From Cololabis saira (lineage: Eukaryota > Chordata > Actinopteri > Beloniformes > Belonidae): a stretch of DNA of 64,000 bases. Both the position numbers and the translations under genes were made by a program. The notes beneath the pieces were generated by a model, which did no database searches, was not told where the DNA came from, and saw only the letters and a list, made by a program, of their open reading frames with translations. Shown one piece after another: positions 12,901 through 27,000 of the stretch. The DNA lies in contig NC_084587.1 of assembly GCF_033807715.1 (NCBI RefSeq), forward strand, positions 21,856,017 to 21,920,016, read 5' to 3'. Each line of letters starts with the position of its first letter. The stretch's first letter is position 1.

Positions 12901-15900
12901 ACACTCATGAGGCTGAGGACCTCCTGAGCTTTGGCTGTGTGTTCAGGGGAATAGTAGATGCACTGGTAGGCAGTGCTGAAGCTGTGGTGGAGAAAAACAA
13001 GCAGAAAACAAAACAACAACAATGCATCAGCAACAACACATCATTTCAGATTTTAAAAAGACTACACTTTAATGTATCTACTTAGACAAGACTTTATGAA
13101 AGTGGCCCAAATCTAATTGAAAAGACGTCTGCCACACTTTAAGTGTCAGAGGACAGGAACTCAAACTTAGTTTATAACACAAATGCGTTGAGCTCAAATT
13201 TGATTAACATTAATTTATCAATTTGGATTTCAAACCATGCAGATGTTCCTCTTCTGGTTAGAGGCAACCATGCACGGATTCTCAAACAAAGACTGCTGTT
13301 GCTGAAACTTTATAGTACCATGTGATACTCATTTGAAAATTCAAAGGGCATTTAAAAAAAAAAAATTGTTGATTATTCAATTATTTCTAGTCATGTTATC
13401 AAAACAATGACTATGTATTTGGCCGCTGAGCCATCTCCGACTTAGCATACTAAATAACTAGCTGCGGTCTATCCAGTCTGATAATACCAGTTTCTGCCAT
13501 GTGTGGCGGTAGCGAGCAACATGGCCTCAATACAACATGACGTCACGAAGAAGTTGCAGTTTGTAGCGTACTTGGACTTGTTGTCAGTCATGTAAGTACT
13601 GCCCCCAAGTTACAATTCCAGGATAGGTAAAGAGGAACATCAAGGATGGGTGAAGCTCTCGGGAAGAGAACTTGGCACCATCATGACCACCAGGGAAAAG
13701 TCTAATTTTTAAGCGAAAAAAGAGCAGATAAAAAAAGAGAGCTAAAGCCGGAGTAAAGATCCCTCATTGGACATAGCTCATGGACAGCAAAAAAAGAACT
13801 TTGATGCAGAACTTGCAACATTTCTTTTAGACTGGTCAGTAACCTGTTGCTGAACTTTGTTTTGCTAAATGTTTCTAAGTCTAGTTACTGTGGCACTAAT
13901 TCTAAATTGTTAACGACATGATGTTATTACATTTTGTCAAAATTATGTTCATCTGTAAATGTTAATTTAATAATTGGTCCTCCTAAGAGTATTCATTTTG
14001 CCCCACAGTTGTCAGACTTTAATCACATTACTTCAATGTAATCCAGCTGGGCGCTGTTATCTAAAAGCTCGACTTACTCTATCCTCATGTATCACAGGGC
14101 TAGTTACCGTCTCAGGGTAAAATAATAATAATACAAACAGCTCATTCAAGTTTCTTTAAACATTAGAGTCCAAGGGGTCAGTAGTAATGTCTTCAGGACA
14201 CTCAGCCTGAACTGTCAAATTGAACTTGCACTTCAGTTTCAACTCATTTTCATTTTATGAATAATTAACTCTCTTTTTCCATACTAGGCAGACAATGAAT
14301 TGCTGACATTAAAAAAAAACAAAACAAAAGAAAAAAGCCTTTTTTTCAGGTTCCCAAATTCAGCTCTCATTTCAGTGATACTCTGTGAGTTTCTGCTGAT
14401 TTCCCTTGATCTGATGTAGCATCAAGAAGTTGTCCGTAATCCCCTCCCAGGTAGTTTAGAAAGCGCTTTACAAGCCTCAGTGTAGGTTAGCTCCCAGAGG
14501 CCAATCCAATGGTACAACCACCACAAGAGAGGGAGGAACATGCAGAGAGCTGGCATCAGTCGTTTTGCAGTGCTTCTTCGGAAGCCACCCTGTGCGGAAG
14601 AGCACTAAGTGATGTGTCAATATGTATGAAAATCTGAAGGCCTTGAAATATTAGCTGTAGTGGATGCTAAACCACTGACTATGTCTCTGGCGGGCTAATT
14701 TTAAAATCTTGGCCTTATCATTACAACTAATGAGCCCCCTGGAGGAATACCACCCACAAGCTTGAAGCTAATCAAAGGAATCACAAAGTGAAAGTGAGAC
14801 ATAGGGCAAACACGGTAAAGTACACGGAAGACCACCATTTCCACTAGCTAACTTATTCTTTAACCATACTTGCAAATGGTGTGATTTCCACCACAGAATA
14901 AATGATCCACTGCTACAAAGTGCTATAAGGCCTGTAGGATCCTTTCAACCTCAGTGAGTTTTCATTCAACTAATGATATCTTGAACAACTACGGTGGAAA
15001 AGTCCTACAGGACTGCAACAATACAGCTACTCCAAAAGATGTGAAGAAAAAAAACTACTGGAAGACAGGACCATTGCTCCGGCAACTCAGATTCAATAAC
15101 AGCTCTGTTGACTCATAAGTACAAATCCAATCCCATTAGGGGGCCTATGCAGGCAGTAATGAATGTTGGGACCCGCTACATAATGCTGGAGGACAGAATT
15201 GATCCCCCTGAAGGCTGGCTTTGGCAAAGAACTTTAATTGCCTCATGAGCATTGTTGTCAGTCCAAACAGGTACACGACCACGGAAAACCATGCAAAGGT
15301 AAACGACATGAAGCAGTGAATGCAAATTTTGTAAGAGGCCAAAGGTGACACAGAGGATTTTCATTTCAAGCCTCAGGTATGTTTTCCATCCACAGTGCAT
15401 CTCTGGAACATTATGTGTCAAGTTTTTCTCTTTCATTTCTCTTTTCTTTTTTATGATGTCAAGCAAGCAAAAAGCGGCACAATCCAGAGCAGGAACCCTC
15501 CACCCTGCTCCTTTTTCAAAGCTGAAAGCATTTATCTTTTGTTCAGCATGTGACCGGGTGGAAGGATTGAACCCTGGGGGAAACGTTTGTTTGTGGTGTC
15601 ACTGGATTTAGATCTAAGGTTGGTAGGATTTCAATTCAAGCCGACTCAGAGCAAACCTGAACCTCCATCTTCCCAAATCCTTGAGTTTTACTTGAATTAA
15701 CATATGACTTTCCATTTACTGAGAGCATAACTCACGAGCTAGTTTTTCCTGACTGTCCCAAGTGTATTTGTTCAACTATGCCATCTTAAACGATCACACA
15801 GGCAATGGGAAATGACTTTGATAAGAAGAGACAAGGTTAGATGATCCACAAAACAACATTAATGGATGTGAGGGGAATTAGTTAACACTTAATGCATAAA

Positions 15901-18900
15901 ACATTATGTTAATATATTAACTGAACTTAACATAGATGTAGATCTGTTTGTCCGGATATTATCTACATTTTTATTCTGCATGCCATGCCATCTGAGTATA
16001 TCCGCAAATTTTAAAGACTCATTGGTTGCTTTTCAATATGAATTTCTTCTTTTTGTATTTAAAACACATGCAAATGAAGCACATGTTCTGTTTCCGTAAA
16101 TTTGAAATGGTCAGTCTCATTTCAAATGGAGTTTTTGAGCATCACTGGCTTACAAGTCAGTGACACTCACATCTGCCTATCTATAATCCTGCAACATCAT
16201 TGGAGGGATTTTTAAATAAACTCAGAAATAGTAGTTTCAGTTGAGGATCTGAACTTGAAGGAAGAGTAAATGAAAGAGGCTCAATGTACATCAATTATGT
16301 AATTGGATTTATTATCTTTACCGACCACCTTCTGGTTCTGGTTCACTTTTGCAGTGAAGATGCACTTGGCAAACGTCTCTACACTTGAAATTGATGAGTT
16401 TGATGAGCACTGATGAGAATTAAATTTCCCCACCTAGGAGATTCTTACATTTTATGGATCCTTTTTCTAAATAAACGCTATTTATAACAAATATGCAAAC
16501 AGTTACTCCTGTCTTCATCTCACATATGTGAAGGCGGTTCATTAACTGGAGAAAACCACTCCAAAGTCATCCGTTGGTGTGTAAACCATTAATCCGCTGT
16601 GTTCAGTTTAGCATCTATCCTGTCTATCTTGTAAATAGATAGATTTTCCAGAACACTTTAGACATAAGAACCATTCACCATTCACTGAACGCGGCTGTAA
16701 CTTTCACTATGCAAAATATTAGACCTTAATATACAGGACTGTCTCAGAAAATTAGAACATTGTGATAAAGTTCTTTATTTTCTGTAATGCAATTAAAAAA
16801 ACAAATATGTCATACATTCTGGATTCATTACAAATCAACTGAAATATTGCAAGCCTTTTATTATTTTAATATTGCTGATTATGGCTTACAGTTTAAGATT
16901 AAGATTCCCAGAATATATTTGAGTTTTCTTAAGCTGTAAGCCATGATCAGCAATATTAAAATAATAAAAGGCTTGCAATATTTCAGTTGATTTGTAATGA
17001 ATCCAGAATGTATGACATATTTGTTTTTTTATATTCGAATTTTCTGAGACAGTCCTGTAATTCATACAACACACCACAGTTGTAAGAAAAAGAGATATTG
17101 AAACCCATTTTATGTGGCTGTAAACATTTCTGGACGTGTTCCTGTTTGCTTCATTTTTCAGCCTTGTAACATGATGACTGAGTTTAACCAGCTGAGATCA
17201 AGGTTGGCTGGACCATAGTTTGATTTACAGCACTCCATCTTAATGTGTCTCTAAAGTGACACTCCGAGGGACTCTGTCGCCTCACATCAATACATGATTG
17301 TTAGGAGGGTGATACTTCCTGAGAGAATAGTTGCCAGACTCTGACACTGATAGCACATGATAATGGATTCATTGTAATCCCATCTCCCACCACCCCGAGT
17401 GCTCCACGTGCCTTCAGTCATTAAAATGCCAAAGGTGTGCTGCCACTCCCCCGGCGCAATATGCACAGCCTACTTGACACACTTTGCAGCTGAACTGTCA
17501 TTTATTCATGAATTATGAATCATGAATTAATGAAGACAAATGTGGAGCAATACTTTGTCAGATTTATAAGTGAGAAGGAGGAAACTCCACACAAATAACT
17601 GATTACCAAACCAAGTGACATGTCAAGGTTGAAGTTTCTGCTTTTCTTAAACGATCAAGAGGAATGGGCTGGAATAGTAATGGCAGGGAGTCAAGCGATG
17701 GGCCTGGTGGCCTAATTGAGCCAGCACACAGTATCTTGCTCATTGCTAATTGATAGAGATGGGGAAATTAATGAAGAGTTTGTAGCCTACTGCTGATAGC
17801 CATCAGGAGCTTCATGCAGCTAAGTCAGGGGAGAGTCCTGCAGCACTTCAAGCGACTGCCAAAGTCCCTTTTGCAATTTTGATTGAAGCTCTGATGACGG
17901 TTCCTATAGCAGGCCACTGCTATAATGGGACAGCAAGAAAAAAATAAAAATAAAAATACAGTTTACTTTAGATACATACTGGACGATCTAATTTCCAACC
18001 AAACATTTATTTTATTTAAATCTGTCAATCCCCATCGGCTGTTGAGTCACTCCACTGGGCACCGACCCATTCTCAGAAAAACAGCCAAGGCTTTCCTTAA
18101 CGATTCCGACATTTACAGACCCTCATCTGTGACCAAAGAAGCCTCAAGGCTGCTGCCAGGATCTTTCTCCTTCATCCGCAGAACCTGGAGCAGGTTGACT
18201 CCAGAGCAGGCAGAAGAACTAACAAGCTGCTGCCCATCAGCACGGCGTCCCAGTCGCTGCCAACCGCCTCTTCCCCCGCTCACATACAGTAGTAGGCCTG
18301 AGAGGAAGTTATTTTTTTGAACGGCAGGCTTCTAGTTACACTAAATCTGAACATTAGCCCCAAGAGACGCTATTAAATTTGTGGGGTGTTTTTTTTTTTA
18401 TTCTATTTTTTTTTTTTTTTAAACACTCTTGGCTGCAGAAATGTGTCATTTTTGCATTTCTGCTTGACCAGGAGGCCTTGCGAAATGACAGAAGCTGCTT
18501 TCTCTCTGTTTCGGCAGGCAGGATTCAAAGACACATGTTGAAAGTAGTTTTGATGTACAAACTTCAGCACCAGCTAACTAGAACAGACCTTACGAAGGTG
18601 GATCGGTCTGAAAACGTGCATCTTTGCGTCCCAAGCGGAAGAACTTAAAACGTCATGCAGATACATCGTTACGCCAGTGGGGAAATCAAGTCATGCTCAG
18701 GTCCTATAACACCTGTCTCCAGGATTAGACCACCTCAGCAAATCCACAGAAAATCAGTATAGGGTTCAATTAGAAATAGATTAAATATCTGGCAACTTTT
18801 AAAAACAGACATATAAGAGGTGGTGCATGCACTAATGAAAAAGAAATGCCTTTTCCCCATGTGTTTACAGGGTTTCTTATTGAATACTGAGTGTAGCCAT

Positions 18901-21047
18901 TGATTAAATTCTTCACTTGTCCATCCCAAGAGAAAAGACACATTGCATACCCTCCTACATGCCTCGTTTGGTCAATGCTGATTTTTAATGCGTCTGAAAA
19001 AACAAAAAAACAAGAAAAACAACCTCCCTCTCTTTGTTCTGGTGTCTGTGGAACAAAGACAAATGGCTTTTTTATTGCCCCCTTGATAGCACCTCCATGT
19101 CCAGGTTTTCCCTTTATTTCCATGCTCAGTCCTTTTCCATCTTGTCTTTGATAAATTAATATCACATTGAATGGCCAAGTCTCACATGTTGCCGATCATT
19201 CCCTTTTAAATCAAATGCGATTCTGAGAGGCGAAGGGGTATGCCGAGAGAGGTATAATGAGCGTGTGCACATAATTCTTTGCTCTCCTGAAATAGGCTTG
19301 ACTTGCAGCACAATTAAGGGACTCTAACCTGAACACATCTACAGTGCTTCACACTGACACACACTCAAAGCCTCAGCAGGCTCCTTTTTGGCCAAATATC
19401 TGGCCAGCTGTCTAGAGCATGCTTCAAAAAAAGCAAATTAAACCATGTCCTTCTCTTTACCTTTCAAGCCTACAGCGAGGCATAGAGCTCAATTTTGGAG
19501 ACATAGTTGCTTCATCGAGTTCAGCCGTTGATGGTGGTGTCATCGGGCGAAGGGCAGGACATATGGTGGATCCTCACGCTTTTGAAGCCATTCTTAAACC
19601 CGTGCCTTAGGACATTACAGACTAGGTAATCATGCCTCATCATTAAAATTAAATCAGAGTCTGACTTTGTTCCCGTTTCTGACGGACAAATGATTGCATC
19701 CCTGGTCAAACGTGAACTGGAAAAGGCAGGACTCGGGCCATAGTCAGTTAGCCAGGTGGAAAATTGGAAAATTCAAGCTGCAGCGACTCAGTAGTCGAGT
19801 ATGAAACAATAGCTCAAACTCACTGCAGAATTGCTTGCGAAGTATAAGTTCTTACTTAAAGCAAATAATTCATTTCAGTGTCTTCTCAAAAATACGCTAA
19901 TCTGTTCATTGTAGTGGGTATAACTGACCAGCTTCAGCAGATTCACTTGTTAACTCTACTGTTAAAAATCTTTTCTTTATTTTCATTATCAGCACAAGCC
20001 TCCAACTATTTTCCCATCGGTTTTCCCCATTTTATTACCCATACATCAACCCTGCTCGCCCCTTCTTTCAGGCGCTACAGACTCTGTAACTAATTAGATC
20101 TGGCATGGTTTGTAATGTCGTTGCAATCTATGGGAAGCCGAGGGGTCAGAATCACCATGAACAGAGCTCCAGCGGCACTCAACACCATCCTGCATTCGTA
20201 GCGAAAATGGATCAAACTCTGCAGGATAATGCTGATCTCAGGTTTAGGAAAGCCATTGATATATCGGTTCTCTGCGAACTTCCAGTTGCTGCAGGTGATA
20301 TAATGGCGTAGGCCCCTTTGATCCAGCAAGTGGATATAAAGTCACCTGTTATTGAAAACAACCGTCAAAAAGTTTAAATAATAGTCTGAAATAATAGATT
20401 TTTTTCTTTTTTATGGAATGTAGCTTTCAGTGTGAAAGGACCTTCTCCTTGAAAATATTTGAGGTAATGATTCATCAGTGAGCGTAGACCTTGCAGAAAT
20501 TTCGTAGAATGAGTGGTCAGGGTTGTGCACTAATTTCATTAACTCAGCTCAGGAAATTTCAGCATTCAACAGTGACCTGCTAGATTTATGGAGCGTCCCT
20601 GAAGTGGGAAAAATCAAGTTGAGATGGCGGAAAAATGGTTGCTGGTGAAAAGAACAGGTGGGGGAGAGCTCCACCAACCTTTCCCATTACGCCCGTTGCC
20701 TCCAGTCAAATTGAGCTGTCAGAGGCAACGGGGCCCGGGGCTAATTTCAAACACCCAGTAAGTAACTGTCTCAGACCTACAAATCAAGTGCACGCGCCAG
20801 GGAAAAATTCATCCGTCACTAGTAATTATTCTTTGTCAATACAAATCTGTTTGGTCAGCATGTGTCCTCTATTAAATTAAGTGTGCTAGTGCTAAAGTTT
20901 GAGCCTTCATAGTGGAAACGTTTGTTTTGTACCTCTTCTTTTCTGCTTCATATCTGCTTAGGAGACGCTGCAGGCCGCCACACTTGAAGCCCTGGAAGTG
21001 AGCTGCTGGAGCACCGACCGTGATGATGTCATAGAGGGCGTCTGCAA

Positions 21048-21089
<42 letters not shown>

Positions 21090-24000
21090 CAATAGTTTTT
21101 AGTATTTATAATACAAGCTCTTGGAAAGCTGACAGCACCTTGAGGTGATAGTGATGCGATTCCCAAAAATTTAATTTTTTTTAAAAATTATTATTATTTA
21201 CAGAGAAGCCAATTTCAAGTCAAAGCTGTACAAAAACTATGGGGATGTACTAATAATTTAAGAATTCAAATAAATGGAGCCGCTTCAGGGCTTTAGTTCA
21301 AATCGAAATGTGAAGTTCTGAGATGTGCTCATGTGAAGCGTTAAGGCTGAATTATGCTTCTGCGTCAAAATGGCGCCGTGCCTACGGCGTGTGGTTTGGG
21401 TCGACGCAGAACACACGCCGTCACCTGCGCCGTCACTGACGTGCACCTCCCGAAAATTGTAACTACGCGTCGAGGAGACGCAGACCACACGCAGACCGAG
21501 AGCGCTGTGATTGGTTCGCTTGGGAGCAACCAATTGTGTTTTTGATTGTTATTTTATTCTGCATGTAAAGCACCATGTGTTGCAATTATATTGTATGATT
21601 TGGTGCTAAATAATAATAATAATAAATAAAGTTTGAGTTTGGGTTTGAGCAACACATTTCCGGGTTTCCGGTTTGAAGCAGTCGTGAACTTTCAGGGCTC
21701 TTTTCTTCGTTTATGTGTGATTTTTTTTATTTTGTTTTTTTGCACAATTGTTGTCCTTATCTCTTTGATTCACTGTGACTGGAAAAAGTCGGATAAACCA
21801 TTCAGAAAAAGATCGCTAAATAGCGGTGTGACGCAGAAGCATAATTCAGCCTTTACCTTCCATTAAATATGCACCGTGACATTATTTCCCTACTTGCTTG
21901 GTAATCATGGTAATGCTATTCCTCTCTCCGAGCCACACCGTTTAACCAGAAGGACAGCTATCACTCAGTACGTTTACATGCACTAACAGAAAGTCGAATT
22001 GTTGCCTTAATCCAACTGATATCAAATTTTTAAAAGCCATGTATACACATTTGCTGGGCTGTAGTCAAACCGAACTGAAGCTCTTGAGATCAAGGCAGAT
22101 AATGCGGACCTAATCTGAGTTATTCCGTCATGGATACGCAATCCACGCTTAGCCGAGCTGGCGACTGCCCTGGGACTCCCCCTTCCTGACGACACCACGA
22201 CAGCCAGAATATCGACACAGTAGGAGAAGATTAAGACGAACAATAAAGAACTAACTGTAAGAACGGCAACGCAAAAGTGTGTGTGGCGCCGACTAGCATC
22301 GCAGAGTCGAACACACCTCACCCAATAATTGATTGTCTTCTCACACATGTATACTTGGATTTCACAGAATCTCCAGTTTAATCCTTAGCTAAATTGTTGC
22401 CAATAGCTTGATTTAGATGTACAAGTAACCACACTGACTGTGGTTCACTCAGATTTTGACTTTAGCTTTTAAATGTAAATAAACCCTTCAAAGTTGGTGA
22501 GGCAAGGACAAGAGGTGCTTAAAAGAAGCTTTGTTTGGAATGAGCGATAGATTAAGCTGATAATTAAATCAAGAAACAATGAGGCAGGAAAGTGTTCGTG
22601 TGCGGTGGCGGTGCTGGGCAACAAATGAAAGCCTTTGAGAAACTAGCAATCCACGGCTCTGCATGCACAAAAAAACACTGCTGAAAAAATGTTGGATAAC
22701 ACCTACAAGTCTCGTCACTTGAGTATAAATGACAGGGCCGCCACGGACCAGTAGATGCTGGGGCTGCGTCACTTCAGTGCCCACCGTTTCTTTCATTAAC
22801 TGTTCCGGTTACGGGTTCCAAAGCTGCTCGACTGCCACAAGTTTGGCCCCTGGAGTTTTCAGGTTCCTGCTCTCTCTTAATTGGTTCTCCCACAGCAGGA
22901 GCACACACAAAAACAATTGTGGCGTTCAGAACATCAAGCACGATGACTGATTTGAGCCCGATGAAGCCGCTCTTCCTCTCACACCGTCTTTTCCTCCCCA
23001 ATAACTAAACAACAGAACGAGGAGTTGGAGAAATGAGAGGACGAGACCGATCGTGGCAGTGAAAATGAGTGGTAATCATTCACACTTGACCAGCGGCAAT
23101 CCTTTTTAACGAAACAAAACACCCTGCTGAACAATGCTTTCAGTTTATCTTTGCCTAGCCGCGCTTTTTTCCCCAGACTGTAAATATTTTACAGCTGTCT
23201 ATTTGGAGTTAGGGGGAAATCCATTCATGCCAAAAAAATAAATGAATTCTGCTCAGAATTTGAAATATTATATTTTCCCTCAATGAAGTTTTTCGGAAGA
23301 TCAATAGACAAAAAGAAAATACATAGTGAAGCATCACTATATAGATCTCAAAGGAAAACCCGATGAAATGCGAATTTTAAGAAAATCAGATTGGAAAACA
23401 GAGCAGCTGATATTGATCGGCAGCTGTTATGGACTGGGTTCTGTTGCTTAACCTTATAAATGATTGCAGTGATTTAAGTTTTTGTTGTTTGTCCTAATAA
23501 AGCAAAATAGTGACAAAGCTGCTTGGTCGTAGTGATGCTCAGAAGAATGGTTTTATTACAATATTCTCTCTCGCTCTCTCTCTCATATGATGTCGGCTTG
23601 ACACATCAGCAAAGGATCTGTTGTGACCTAGAAGAAGAAATCAGAAAGCGAATGTGTTTTCAAAAGTGTTTGCTTTTGCTGAAGGGGTGTGGATGCCAGA
23701 CATATAACCACAATAAATGTTTCATGTTTTAAAGTGAATCCACGCTAGTGCGGATGCAACCTTGGAGAGAGGGTGCATATCTCAGGAGCTGATTATATAC
23801 AAACATCCGTTCAGTTTCAGTGCCACTGTCTGACAGTGAGTTAAGTGAGTGAATTTGGCCCACAGAGGTTAATTATCTGAGTGTCGTTCAATCAATTGAC
23901 AAACTCCTCCAAGGTTTGTTGTAATATGGTTATTCCCATTTTCTGCACAGTGACACTTCAACAGAGTTGTTAGACTGTGTGATGATTTGACTTATTTACT

Positions 24001-27000
24001 CTGGCATCCCCGAGGTCCTCGCTGAAAGAATGACAGTTAATCCCAGTGTTTTCCTGCCTTCATCTTCCCATCAATCACTCAGCGTTTAGTTGAAATGGAG
24101 CCCACTCGCAGACAGAGAGGCATCAATTGGCTGCTGTAATGCACAGACAATCCCAGGCCAATAAGAGTCTGCCGGAGGGGAGTGGTGGAGGACACAGTGT
24201 AGGTTTTCACGTCGGGAAAAACACAAAGGGCTTAATTAGCGCTTCTGTCTATTTTTTTTTTAATGCCAGGTTAGTCTACCTTTCACCCCGTGTGATGACC
24301 TAGAAACAGCCTGTCTAAGCCCTTTGAGTATTTGTGACAGATGGAGAAGTCGAGACAAAAAGAGACGAGAGCTTACGGAAAACAATCACACAAGTGGACG
24401 AGCAAACAGATCCAACATCTGGTCTGTACCAAGTTCCCCTTGAGCATGTGTCGAAGACATTATGAAGCCTGTACAAGTGATGGTGACAGTACCTGTTTTT
24501 TTGGGGCATGTCACCCTCATCCTCTGTGTGTGCAAGTTTATTGGGATGAACTCCAGAGACTTCTGGGCTTTGCAGCAGCTTGGCTTGAATGAACAACCTG
24601 CACAACAAAGACACAGGTCAAAAATAAAAGCATAGCTACCATGGAAAAGGTTAAAGAAACATGCCTGTGCTTGTGTCAAAAATAAAACATCCATTTGAAA
24701 GCTCTGTGTATCATATAAAGACACACTGTGCTGTAAGTATATGCAAGTTCTGACATAACTGCTTTAGATGGCTTATCTCTGTATCACTTCATATATTCAC
24801 CTAGAAAGAGACAAAGATGCAGAGACAGACTGCGTCAGATAATAAATATGATTTGTGATCATCTGTTGACTTTGATTTACTGTTGAAATTACTGCTTCCG
24901 TACTGAGTGATACAAATATGCACGACAAAATGTCTGTCTGCGTGGTGCAGAGAGAACAGAAAGAAAGCCCCTGTGCATGGGAGGGGATTGTGTGGAGGGG
25001 GTCTCCAACTTCTGGTTCCTGAGCATGCACATTGAGGGGAAGCTGACCTGGAGCATCAACATCTGAACCATCATCAAAAAGGCACAGCGGAGGCTCAGCG
25101 GAGACTCAATTTTTTGAGAGTACTGAGAAATAACCACCTCATACAGAGACTGCTAGCGTCCTTCTACCAATGCTTTATACAGAGCATCCTTACACACTGC
25201 TTCTGCATTTGGTTTTTCCAGATGCACAGTGGCAGACAAGGAAGCCCCCCAGAGAGTTGTCACTACGGCCCAGAAGATCAGAGGTTTCCAATTCGGGTCC
25301 TCTGGAACACTTGTCTTGCATGTTTTAGATGCTACCCTGCTTTCAGCACACCGCGATAGAAGGAGATGTGTGACCAACAGATATTTACAGACATTGATGA
25401 CAAGCTAATGATGACCATTAATTAGAATCAGGTGTGTTGATGCAAAGCAACATCTAAAACATTCAGGGCAGGGTGTCCCGAGGACCGGAATTGGAAACTC
25501 CTGCAGAAGATAACTGGCTACCTCCTTCATCCCTGGAGGACCTGCACAGTTCTTAGTGCCTCGGGGAGGCACAGCGCACCCTCAAGGAATCAATCCAACC
25601 CCGGAAATACACTTTTTAAGCTGTTACCTTCTGGCAGATGCTACAGGCGTTTAAAGACCAGAACAAATAGACTGATGAACAGTTTTTACCCAAGAGCCAT
25701 AATTACACTAAACACTGTTTAATTGCATGAAAGGTGCAATGCGTTAAAAGTGCGAGAGCAGGACCATGTGCAATGTGAATGGTGCTGGTTTTGTGTTTAC
25801 TATAAGATGTTTTAAGTATTTATCTATTTTGTATTTTTATTACACTATATTTTAATATCATTTCTTATACTTATGTTTTATTCTTCAAGTTATCTTTGTT
25901 GTTTTTTAACCTAATAGGGTCCGCCACCTTTCCATTTGGCTGTACTGGTTGCAGTGACTGTAAAGCTGTTCTGTTCTCCTCTGTTCTGCGTAGGGGTGGG
26001 CCACCCCCCCGTGGGTGATCTGACGGTATTAGATCGTGAAGGATTACAACGTGAAGATGATCTTTCAAACTGCAGTGATCGTATTGACGTCGTCAACCTG
26101 ACCGACCAATCAAATGAATTACGGGCAGTGATGCGCTTTCCTACTCGCTTCCTTGTTTGTGTGTGTAGCGGTAGCGCGTGGAGAGCGATGGCTGAAAGCC
26201 AGAGTTGTTCGCAAAAAGAAAATTCCATATGGAATTAGTTTGGATTTTCAGCAAGTGAAAAAGCTCAAGCAAAAGTAATTTGCAGAGTGTGCACAGAAAC
26301 CGTTTGCACGTTGGGTGGTAACTCAACGGATCTGTTTAATCCCCTGAAGAGGAAGCAGTATTGTAGCACCCCAAGCAGTATTGTATGCTGAGAGTCAAAC
26401 AGCGAGGGGCCCGGCGGCGCTGCAGGCGGAGGCAGCAGCTAGCATGAGACCAAAACAGACAACATAAATACAGGCATTTGACAAAGGCACTCCATATGAC
26501 GAGTCAAGCAAGCGATGGAAAGAGGTAAGCTGTTACCTTTTATCTCGCAAAAGATATGGTACCGTTGAAGACGGTAGAAAACGAGGGGTTCAAATGCCTG
26601 CTTAAAGTAGCTGACCCGCGGTACAAGTTGCTGAGCCGTAAATACTTTTCCAATTGTCTGTTTCTATTTTTTCAATTTAAGATCATGATAAAATCAAAAT
26701 TGTGATTTTATTTTTTTAGAATCATGATATATATTTTTGCCACCCTTAGTTATGCTCTGCTCTTTTCTGTTTTAAATTAAAACAATTCAATTGAAAGCTG
26801 CAGTGCAGATTTAGCTGAACCTTTATAATACACCTTTTCCACCGAAACTGGTTCCAGGGCCAGTTCTGGGCCAGTGCTGAGTTTGGAACCGGGCTTTCTG
26901 TTTCCACTGACAAAGAAGTGGCCCCGGGCCAGAAAAAAACGGTTCCAAGGTAGCGCCAACTCTTTGCTGGGCTTACGTAAGCAGAGGGGGGAAGAGTTGT

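Larger units (their letters stand above)
21042..24492 (-). other. inpp4b intron e/f
   Basis: A 3.5-kb intron. It holds the (GA)n acceptor tract, a Harbinger-type MITE with a nested LINE tail (21344-21852) and a second MITE fragment (21967-22350). I recognise nothing from 22400 to 24490. Confidence 0.75.

Noticed and set aside
17925..18320. 131-codon plus-strand open frame
   Set aside because: No family resemblance, AT-rich start, and no splice or promoter context.
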